Below are positions 56,882 to 64,000 of a DNA stretch of 64,000 bases, piece by piece. Position 1 is the stretch's first letter. Every line of letters starts with the position of its first letter. The stretch comes from Campylobacter sp. RM16189 (GTDB lineage: Bacteria; Campylobacterota; Campylobacteria; Campylobacterales; Campylobacteraceae), in assembly GCF_012978815.1 (NCBI RefSeq), contig NZ_LIWR01000002.1:62001-126000 (forward strand). Reading direction: 5' to 3'. Both the position numbers and the translations under genes were made by a program. The notes under the pieces were generated by a model. The model had not been told where the DNA came from. It did not search any database and saw nothing but the letters and a program-made list of their open reading frames with translations.

Positions 56882-57820
56882 ATGAAAAAAACATCTTTGG
56901 CTTTGGCTGGACTGCTTTTGGCTTCAACACTTAGCGCAAAAGAGTTCATTTCTATCGGAACAGGTGGAATGACTGGAACTTATTATCCTGTGGGCGGAGC
57001 TATATGCAGACTTGCCAATAAAGATCCTCAGATAAAATGTTCCGTTCAATCAACTGGCGGTTCTATATATAATGTAAATAACGTTCTTAAAAAAGAGCTA
57101 AATTTTGGCTTTGTTCAAAGCGACGTAGTGTATGATAAATATAACGGCGTAGGCAAATTTAAGGATATGGGAGATAAAAATTTACGTGCCGTAGTCTCTA
57201 TCTATCCTGAACTTTTGGCATTTGTTGTATCAAAAGCAAGCGGAATTGCTTCAATAAATGATCTTGCTGGTAAAAGTATCAACGTAGGAAATCCTGGTAG
57301 CGGTAATGAGATGACAGCACTTACTGTGTTTAACGCTTATGGATTTGATGCAAAAAAATTAAAACATCACGGCGTTTTAACAGCTCAAGAATGCCCTCAT
57401 GCACTTAAAGATAAGAAAATCGACGGATATTTTTATATGGTAGGTCACCCTACAGCAAATATTACAGATGCGGCTAACTCTATGCCTATAGACATCGTAA
57501 ATATAAAAGGTGAAAATATAGATAAGATGCTTAAAGAGTTTCCGTATTTTGCAAAAGGCGTGATACCAAAAGGCACTTACGAAGGTGTAGGCCATGACGT
57601 GGAAAGTATCGGTGTTAAGGCTGTTTTGGTTACAAACAAAGACATGAGCGATAAAGCGGTAACTGCTGTTGTTAAGGCGATACTAGATAACTTTGATGAG
57701 TATAAAACACTCCACCCGGCACTTGGCGCGGTTACTAAAGAGTCTTTGATCGAGGGTCTTTCAGCTCCGCTTCATCCTGCTGCTGAGGCTGAGTTTAAAA
57801 AACATGGAATAATTAAATAA
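56882..57820 (+). CDS. TAXI-family TRAP transporter substrate-binding protein
   Basis: A 312-residue periplasmic binding protein. The signal peptide is about residues 1-20 (ending STLSAK). The TAXI signature is GTGGMTGTYYPVGGAICRL, followed by VQSTGGSIYNVNNV and NVGNPGSGNEMTA. The partner permease lies 17 bases downstream. I use ATG 56882, six bases after AAGGATTGACT; a TTG two codons upstream is part of the ribosome binding site. The substrate could be a dicarboxylate, amino acid or similar compound, and cannot be told from the sequence. Confidence 0.9.
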   Translation: MKKTSLALAGLLLASTLSAKEFISIGTGGMTGTYYPVGGAICRLANKDPQIKCSVQSTGGSIYNVNNVLKKELNFGFVQSDVVYDKYNGVGKFKDMGDKNLRAVVSIYPELLAFVVSKASGIASINDLAGKSINVGNPGSGNEMTALTVFNAYGFDAKKLKHHGVLTAQECPHALKDKKIDGYFYMVGHPTANITDAANSMPIDIVNIKGENIDKMLKEFPYFAKGVIPKGTYEGVGHDVESIGVKAVLVTNKDMSDKAVTAVVKAILDNFDEYKTLHPALGAVTKESLIEGLSAPLHPAAEAEFKKHGIIK

Positions 57821-57837
57821 TTTTTAAGGGTGGGTTA

Positions 57838-59973
57838 ATGGAGCTAAACGGCAAAATTGGTGATTTAAAAAACAAGGATATAAATACGGATATAGAAGAG
57901 CAAAATGAAGTGCAAAATGCAATACCTCAGGAAAAAGAGGAGTTTGTAGAGGTAAAAACAAGAGAGATAAACTCGAATTATTATATCTATTTAACAAGTA
58001 TAATTTGTTTTGCTTGGTCGGTTTTCCAACTATATATCGCGTATTTTCCGATGAATACCACTATGTCACGTTCCATTCACCTCTCTTTTGCGATAGCGCT
58101 TGTATTTTTGCTCTATCCTGTGAAATTTCACAAAAAGGCTCAAACTAGCGTGCCGATTTATGATATCTTGCTTTGTGTAGTGGGTGTCATAGCGGCACTT
58201 TATCCTTTTGTAGAGTTTTACTCTCTTGCTCAAAGACCAGGAGACTATACTAAATTTGATGTTTTGATATCAAGCGCCGCTGTGCTTATACTATTTGAAG
58301 CCGGCAGACGCGTGATAGGACCTGCGCTTGGCATCATCGCGGCTATATTTTTGTGTTATGACTATTTTGGACAGTATATGCCAGACATCATAGCTCACCA
58401 AGGTGCCAGTCTAAATAAACTCGCAGGGCATATGTATCTAACTACCGAGGGCGTATTTGGAGTGCCGCTTGGTGTTAGTGTGAGCTTTATATATCTTTTT
58501 GTTTTGTTTGGTTCGCTTCTTGAAAGAGCTGGAGCGGGGCAGTATTTTATAAATTTAGCCTTTGCCCTGCTTGGCAGATTTAGAGGAGGTCCTGCTAAGG
58601 CTTCTGTTATAGCTAGCGGTTTAACAGGTATGGTCTCCGGAAGCTCAACGGCAAACGTTGTAACCGTTGGAACATTTACCATTCCTCTTATGAAAAAAGC
58701 CGGACTAACTAGTACAAAAGCCGGAGCTATCGAAGTGGCAGCTGGTGTAAACGGACAGCTTATGCCACCTATTATGGGTGCGGCTGCATTTATAATAGCC
58801 GAATTTTTGGGTATGAGCTATACCAATGTAATGATAGCTGCCGTAATTCCTGCCTTTGTCTGCTATGCGTCTTTATTTTTTATCGTGCATCTGGAGTCTT
58901 GCAAGCTTGGATTAAAGGGAATGAAACAAGACAAAAGCGTTTCTAAATTTAAAATTTTCTTTAGCGGACTTCACTATCTAATACCTATTTTAGTTATGCT
59001 TTATACTCTTTTGATAGCCAAAGAGTCGCCAATATCTGCGGCATTTAACGCTATAAATGTTTTGTTTTTGATAATTATCTTTCAAGAGCCTATTAAAAAG
59101 ATGGCTATGGGAGAAAGAGTAAATAAAGACGATTTTATTATAGGTTTTGCGGATATTTTCTGGGCTATGGTAACGGCTGCCAGAAATATGACTACCATAG
59201 CTATAGCCACTGGTCTAGCCGGAATTATAGTGGGTTCAATCTCTCTTACTGGTATTGGTCAGGTTTTATCTGAAGTGGTTGAGATTATAGCAGGCAATAA
59301 TATCTTGCTTATACTATTTTTAACTGCGGTTATGTCTTTGATACTTGGTATGGGTCTTCCAACTACGGCTAACTATATCGTAGTTTCATCTCTCGTTGCG
59401 CCTGTAATCTTATTTTTGGCATATAAAAACGGATTTTTGATCCCCGCTATCGCAGTTCATCTATTTGTATTTTATTTTGGAATTTTAGCCGACGATACTC
59501 CTCCTGTAGGAATTGCCGCTTACGCCGCTGCCGGTATTGCCAAAGCAAATCCTGTAACAGTTGGTGTGCAAGGCTTCTTTTACGATCTAAGAACTACGGT
59601 TTTACCTTTTGCTTTTGTGTTTAACAACAAGCTTTTATTAATAGAGAGTATAAATCCTGCAGCTCCAAATGATGCTAAAGGTATTGTTTGGATAACAAAT
59701 CCACTTGAGATGCTGCTCATATTTTCAACCGCACTTATAGGAATGTTTGCCTTTTCTTCGGCGCTTCAAGGGTTTTTTGTAACTAGGGTACAAATTTGGG
59801 AGAGAGTTTTACTGCTTGCCGTAGTGCCTCTTGTTCTGGTTCCAAATATGTGCGTTAAATATATAGCCGCCATTCCTAACGAATATACATCTTATGCGAT
59901 TGGAGTGGGTATTTACGGGCTAGTTTTTGCATATCAGTGGATGAAAAATAAGAGCGAGAAAAAGAGCTCTTAA
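57838..59973 (+). CDS. Fused TRAP transporter permease (4TM/12TM)
   Basis: A 711-residue inner-membrane permease fusing the small DctQ-like and large DctM-like subunits, as usual for TAXI systems. About 60 hydrophilic residues precede the first helix. Signatures include SGLTGMVSGSSTANVVTVGT and VAAGVNGQLMPPIMGAAAF, as well as ILGMGLPTTANYIVVSSLVAP. It is driven by an ion gradient together with the binding protein. The DMT permease gene starts 6 bases later. Confidence 0.93.
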   Translation: MELNGKIGDLKNKDINTDIEEQNEVQNAIPQEKEEFVEVKTREINSNYYIYLTSIICFAWSVFQLYIAYFPMNTTMSRSIHLSFAIALVFLLYPVKFHKKAQTSVPIYDILLCVVGVIAALYPFVEFYSLAQRPGDYTKFDVLISSAAVLILFEAGRRVIGPALGIIAAIFLCYDYFGQYMPDIIAHQGASLNKLAGHMYLTTEGVFGVPLGVSVSFIYLFVLFGSLLERAGAGQYFINLAFALLGRFRGGPAKASVIASGLTGMVSGSSTANVVTVGTFTIPLMKKAGLTSTKAGAIEVAAGVNGQLMPPIMGAAAFIIAEFLGMSYTNVMIAAVIPAFVCYASLFFIVHLESCKLGLKGMKQDKSVSKFKIFFSGLHYLIPILVMLYTLLIAKESPISAAFNAINVLFLIIIFQEPIKKMAMGERVNKDDFIIGFADIFWAMVTAARNMTTIAIATGLAGIIVGSISLTGIGQVLSEVVEIIAGNNILLILFLTAVMSLILGMGLPTTANYIVVSSLVAPVILFLAYKNGFLIPAIAVHLFVFYFGILADDTPPVGIAAYAAAGIAKANPVTVGVQGFFYDLRTTVLPFAFVFNNKLLLIESINPAAPNDAKGIVWITNPLEMLLIFSTALIGMFAFSSALQGFFVTRVQIWERVLLLAVVPLVLVPNMCVKYIAAIPNEYTSYAIGVGIYGLVFAYQWMKNKSEKKSS

Positions 59974-59979
59974 CCCTTT

Positions 59980-60885
59980 ATGTTAAGAGCCTATCTGTCG
60001 CTTTTGGCTGCGACTTTTATCGTAGGTTTTTCATTTGCTTTTGTCAAAATTTCACTTGAGTTTGCAAGCGTATTTGAAAGTCTGGCGCATAGATTTAGCA
60101 TAGCCTTTATAGTTGTACTGATTTTAATAAAATTCGGTTTTATAAATGAAAAAATAAGCTTAAAAGATTTTAAAAAAATATCATTTATAGCCATTTTATA
60201 TCCAAGTTTATTTTTTGCTTTTCAAGCCTTTGGACTTACATTTACCAGCTCGGTTATGGCTGGAATCTTTCATGCTTGCACTCCAGTTGTTACAATGGTT
60301 TTTGCGCATTTCTTTATTGGAGAATATACAAATATATGGCAGAAATTTTTTGCGCTAGTCTCTGTTTTTGGCATTATTTACATCATTTATATGTCTGGTA
60401 ATTTTGGTGAAAATTCAAGTCTAATAGGCAATTTTTTAATTATTTTATCAGTTATTGCTATCTCGCTTTATAATGTTTTTGCAAGGCGTGTTTTGGCAAA
60501 ATTTGAAATTTCAAAGTTAGTTATAGTTACTATTTTTATAGGATTTATATTTTTTAATATGTTAAATTTGAGTGATTATATTTTAAAATCCAGAGAATTA
60601 AAGCTTTATTTCGCGCCTTTTTTAGATATTAAATTTACTATTTCGACACTATTTTTAGCAATTTTTAGTTCCGTAGCAACCTCTTTTTTGTTCGGCTATT
60701 CACTAAAACGATTAGAAGCTTTTAAGATAGGAATTTTTAGCAATCTTTCAACCTTGGTAACAATAATTGCCGGAATATTCTTACTTGATGAAAATTTTGA
60801 AATCTATCATTTTTTAGGAGCAAGTTTTATAATACTTGGAGTGGTTGGAGTTAATTTGGCAAATATAAAGAGGAATGCGCGATGA
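59980..60885 (+). CDS. EamA/DMT-family transporter
   Basis: A 301-residue permease with about ten helices made of two EamA repeats. The first half shows FIVGFSFAFVKISLE and AGIFHACTPVVTMVFAHFFIGE; the second, FLFGYSLKRLEAFKIGIFSNLSTLVTII and a GASFIILGVVGVNLA end, both typical of metabolite exporters. The substrate is unknown. It overlaps murI by 4 bases and follows the TRAP permease closely. Confidence 0.9.
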   Translation: MLRAYLSLLAATFIVGFSFAFVKISLEFASVFESLAHRFSIAFIVVLILIKFGFINEKISLKDFKKISFIAILYPSLFFAFQAFGLTFTSSVMAGIFHACTPVVTMVFAHFFIGEYTNIWQKFFALVSVFGIIYIIYMSGNFGENSSLIGNFLIILSVIAISLYNVFARRVLAKFEISKLVIVTIFIGFIFFNMLNLSDYILKSRELKLYFAPFLDIKFTISTLFLAIFSSVATSFLFGYSLKRLEAFKIGIFSNLSTLVTIIAGIFLLDENFEIYHFLGASFIILGVVGVNLANIKRNAR

Positions 60886-61664
60886 AAATAGGGATATTTG
60901 ACTCAGGGCTTGGCGGGCTTAGCGTATTAAATGAGGCTATTAAAAAATTGCCTAACGAGCAGTTTTTATATTACGCGGACAGGCAAAATGTTCCTTATGG
61001 ATTAAAAACAAAAGAGCAAATTTTATCTTACACTACTCATGCTTTTAAATTTATGCAAGAAAAAGACGTAAAAGCGGTAGTTGTAGCTTGTAATACCGCC
61101 ACTAGTGCAGCTATAAACGAGCTAAGAGAGGAGTTTGCTATACCTATTATAGGGATGGAGCCTGCTGTTAAAAAGGCTGCAGATATATTTAAAAACTCAC
61201 GTACCATCGTAATTGCAACTCCTGTAACGGTAAAAGGTAAAAAACTAAAAGATCTTATAGCTCGTTTTGATAATAAGAGTTTAATAGATTTAGTTGCTTT
61301 GCCTAAGCTTGTTGAATTTGCAGAAAATGAGGAGTTTTACTCTCAAAGAGTGCGTGCATATTTAAAAAATGAACTGCTAAAATTTGATCTTGCTAATTAC
61401 TCTTCGCTTGTACTAGGATGTACGCATTTTAACTATTTTAAAGATACTTTAAGAGAAATTTTGCCACCGAATATAAAATTTATAGATGGAAATGAAGGGA
61501 CTGTAAATAAGCTAAAATACGAACTTGAGAGGGTAAATTTGCTTGAGGATTCGACTCAAGAAATAGAGTATTACTATTCAGACTCCAAAGTAGATAGTCA
61601 AGTCGAGCTGGATAGGATATATAGATATTTAAAACGACTTGATCGGATGATTTTGATAAATTAA
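60882..61664 (+). CDS. murI: Glutamate racemase
   Basis: Makes D-glutamate for peptidoglycan, 260 residues. The two catalytic cysteines are in VVACNTATSAA (about residue 70) and LGCTHFNYF (about 181). It opens with IGIFDSGLGGLSVL and has YYADRQNVPYG, both family signatures. The ATG overlaps the DMT stop (ATGA). Its length is typical of epsilonproteobacterial MurI. Confidence 0.96.
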   Translation: MKIGIFDSGLGGLSVLNEAIKKLPNEQFLYYADRQNVPYGLKTKEQILSYTTHAFKFMQEKDVKAVVVACNTATSAAINELREEFAIPIIGMEPAVKKAADIFKNSRTIVIATPVTVKGKKLKDLIARFDNKSLIDLVALPKLVEFAENEEFYSQRVRAYLKNELLKFDLANYSSLVLGCTHFNYFKDTLREILPPNIKFIDGNEGTVNKLKYELERVNLLEDSTQEIEYYYSDSKVDSQVELDRIYRYLKRLDRMILIN

Positions 61665-61683
61665 ATTTTATAAAAGGGAAGAT

Positions 61684-64000
61684 ATGAGAAAAATTTTATT
61701 ACTTTTAATTACTGTTATTGGTCTTTTTGCTCTTTCGCAAGATGCAAATTTGACCTCAGGCACTCTTGAAAACGGACTAAAATATTATATTAAAGAAAAT
61801 AGATTGCCGGAAAATAAGGCATATTTTCAGCTTGTTGTACGCGCAGGCTCTGCGGATGAAAAGCCAAGCGAGCTTGGTTTAGCGCATTTTGTTGAACATA
61901 TGGCATTTAATGGGAGTAGGGACTTTAGTAAAAACGAGTTGATACAAAAACTTGAGAGTTTAGGCGTGGCATTTGGTGCCGATTTGAATGCCTATACGAC
62001 TTATGATTCTACGGCTTACATGCTAAATATAGAGGTAAACGAGCGAAATTTAAAAGATGTTTTTTTGGTTTTTCATAACTGGATGGATGGAATTAACTTC
62101 GATAAAGATGAGCTTGATAAGGAGCGCGGGGTAATTATAGAGGAGGATAGGTCTAGAAATACTCCTGAATATAGGCTTTATAAACTACATTGGGATGATT
62201 TACTGGAAGGGAGTATCTATGCTAGTAGAGACCCGATAGGTGATATGAATATAGTAAGAAATGTTAGCGTAAGCCAGATGAAAGACTTTTATAATAGGAT
62301 GTATCAGCCTAGACTTATGGAATTTGTGGCTGTAGGAGACTTTAAAAAAGATGAAATTCTAAACTGTATAAAAGATAGTTTTTCTTCTGTTAAAAATACG
62401 AATTATTATACTAAAGAAAACAGAACTATACCTGCTAAAAACGGACTTAATATCTACAACTATGATTCAAATGAAACCGCTGAAAATTCTATTAAAATTT
62501 CATTTTTTGATAAATTTTCACCAAGACAAACTGAATCGCAAATTCGCAAAGCGATTATAAATCTATATATTTCAAATTTGATAAATACGCTTTATGAAGA
62601 GAAAACAAATAGAGAAAATTCTATTCAAAGAGCGGTTTTTACAAATATGCCGATTCAGGCGCAAAAGACAATGTATAGCTTTGATATGAAAATCATAGGA
62701 GATGATCAAGAGGACTCTATAAAAGATATGTTAAGCGTTATTAACGGCATAAAAATTCATGGATTTAGCCAAAGCGACTTTGATGATGAGAAGAAAAATT
62801 TAATCAATATCATCAATAATAGATATCTGCAATCAAAGAGTAAAAAATCAGCCGATTATCTAAGCGATATAGTCTATGCACTTGAGCTTGGAAATGTGAT
62901 TTTAAGTGATATTGATAGCAGGAATTTAAGTCTTAAAATTTTAAACGAAATAACTCTTGATGAGGTTAATGCTGAATTTAGACGAATCTTGAGCCTTTAT
63001 GAAAAGAGCGTCAGTATATTTAGTTCTAAAGGATATAGGCTTGGTAAGGAGAAATTTGAACAGCTTGCAAATGATATAAAGCCATATACATCTCATCTTA
63101 AAAGCTTTAAATTGCCTTCAAAACTGATAAATAAAGAGATAAAACCAGGCAAAATTATCTCAAAAAAATTTGATGAAAAGCATAAAATTTGGAGTTATAC
63201 TCTTGAAAATAATGCTACTGTGATTCTAAAAACTCTTAAAAATGAGAAAAATTTAATATCTTTCGCGGCTGTTAGTAAAGGAGGTGTCTCAAATCTTGCC
63301 AGACCTCAGCTAGGAGAGTTTGCGACCACACTTTCAAACGAAAGTGGAGCTGGAGAGTTTAATAACTACCAAATAAGTAAAATTTTAAACGGAAAATACT
63401 TAAGCTATCAAAAGCGAATAAGCTCTTTATCTCATGGATTTTACGGCAAGAGTAGCACTGGCGATATAGAGTCTTTAGTGGAGGCTATATATCTTGAGTT
63501 TAATTCCCCAAGAGTTGATGATGATATGCTAAAAAAGATTAAGACCAAAAGAATAGAAGATCTTGCTAAAAGAGAGTCTTTGCCGAGCTATAAATTTTCT
63601 AAAGAGTTTAGCGAATTTTATTACAACGGCAATGAGCGTAAAAAGCATTTTAGCAGAAGCGATATAGAGGCGGTTAAATTTAATGACTTAAAAGATATAG
63701 TAAATGATAAATTTACTAACGCTTCACCTTATGCATTTATTTTTGTTGGAGATTTTAAAGAGACCGATATGGAGCCGTTTATTAAAAAATACATAGCTAC
63801 CTTGCCTGCTAAATTTAATAGCGAAAATTTTATAGATGACGGCGTAAGGGGTTTAGATGGAGTTCATAAATTTGAGCGATTTTATCAGACTTCAAATCGT
63901 AGCGATGTGATAGTAAAGATGAAAAACGTTCAAAATGAGTATTCTAAATTTGATTTAATAAAAATTTCTGCTCTTGGAGAGGTGCTTAAAATGGCGCTTA
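61684..64000 (+). CDS. Exported M16 zinc peptidase (PqqL-like), 3' end cut by window edge
   Basis: About 772 codons are visible; the family is usually around 900 residues. A signal peptide (about 1-18, LLLLITVIGLFALSQ) is followed by an M16 domain with the inverted zinc motif HFVEHMAFNG (HxxEH, about residue 60) and the third ligand region DKERGVIIEEDRSR. A second, inactive M16 half follows. The start ATG at 61684 follows AAAGGGAAGAT. It probably degrades peptides in the periplasm. The true C-terminus lies outside the window. Confidence 0.9.
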   Translation, partial: MRKILLLLITVIGLFALSQDANLTSGTLENGLKYYIKENRLPENKAYFQLVVRAGSADEKPSELGLAHFVEHMAFNGSRDFSKNELIQKLESLGVAFGADLNAYTTYDSTAYMLNIEVNERNLKDVFLVFHNWMDGINFDKDELDKERGVIIEEDRSRNTPEYRLYKLHWDDLLEGSIYASRDPIGDMNIVRNVSVSQMKDFYNRMYQPRLMEFVAVGDFKKDEILNCIKDSFSSVKNTNYYTKENRTIPAKNGLNIYNYDSNETAENSIKISFFDKFSPRQTESQIRKAIINLYISNLINTLYEEKTNRENSIQRAVFTNMPIQAQKTMYSFDMKIIGDDQEDSIKDMLSVINGIKIHGFSQSDFDDEKKNLINIINNRYLQSKSKKSADYLSDIVYALELGNVILSDIDSRNLSLKILNEITLDEVNAEFRRILSLYEKSVSIFSSKGYRLGKEKFEQLANDIKPYTSHLKSFKLPSKLINKEIKPGKIISKKFDEKHKIWSYTLENNATVILKTLKNEKNLISFAAVSKGGVSNLARPQLGEFATTLSNESGAGEFNNYQISKILNGKYLSYQKRISSLSHGFYGKSSTGDIESLVEAIYLEFNSPRVDDDMLKKIKTKRIEDLAKRESLPSYKFSKEFSEFYYNGNERKKHFSRSDIEAVKFNDLKDIVNDKFTNASPYAFIFVGDFKETDMEPFIKKYIATLPAKFNSENFIDDGVRGLDGVHKFERFYQTSNRSDVIVKMKNVQNEYSKFDLIKISALGEVLKMAL

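Overview
The window is a gene-dense, AT-rich bacterial chromosome segment that I assign to Campylobacterota, most likely a Campylobacter other than C. jejuni. The assignment rests on protein families and on gene orders that, from memory, match Campylobacter and Helicobacter: yajC-secD-secF-leuS-lptE-folC-mfd; rpmB next to a small K+ channel; comEC-brkB-glcD-pgbA-M23 peptidase near asmA-groES-groEL; and agmatine deiminase-CDF transporter-carbamoylputrescine amidase. A GGDEF protein, a fused TAXI-TRAP transporter and a complete CjaA-type ABC operon are part of the local accessory content. No rRNA, tRNA, insertion sequence, prophage or CRISPR array was seen. The exact species cannot be fixed from the sequence alone.

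Layout. 1-1136 is the truncated 5' part of lnt (minus strand). 1148-16711 is a long plus-strand run, mostly overlapping or nearly touching: Sec export (yajC, secD, secF), a small membrane protein, leuS, lptE, a diguanylate cyclase, folC, mfd, a DUF815 ATPase, a YmdB-type phosphodiesterase, a MagIII-like glycosylase, then cysK-cysE for cysteine synthesis. 16781-20380 is on the minus strand: a DnaQ-like exonuclease, rpe, and a two-gene signalling module (STAS / pseudo-receiver / CheX-like protein plus an HDOD protein). 20565-25739 returns to the plus strand: rpmB, K+ channel, argJ, a YdcH-like protein and ppk1, with a 27-residue membrane microprotein on the opposite strand. uvrB (minus) is followed by a plus-strand run with ZapB/ZapA-like proteins, a small-membrane-protein pair, two type IV prepilin-like proteins and priA. 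A chemoreceptor (minus), then ispG-dnaB-comEC (plus), lead into the minus-strand brkB-glcD-pgbA group.

40788-49333 holds a Csd3-like peptidoglycan hydrolase, mgtE, a Nudix hydrolase, a Sel1-repeat protein, a large AsmA-like protein (minus) and groES-groEL behind a sigma70 promoter and a CIRCE-like HrcA operator. 49406-52349 (minus) is an amino-acid ABC transporter operon preceded by a duplicated palindrome that looks like an operator, then a di-haem cytochrome c. 53588-56623 carries a small membrane protein and the two putrescine-pathway enzymes around a CDF transporter. 56882-64000 has the TAXI-TRAP transporter, a DMT permease, murI and the start of an M16 protease cut by the window edge.

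The items I consider most worth a second look are the degenerate-domain signalling scaffold with its HDOD partner, the 30-bp-spaced double palindrome in front of the CjaA-type operon, the unannotated 25- and 27-residue membrane proteins, the paired prepilins coupled to priA, and the K+ channel with an atypical filter and RCK domain. No stretch longer than 300 bases lacks a gene.
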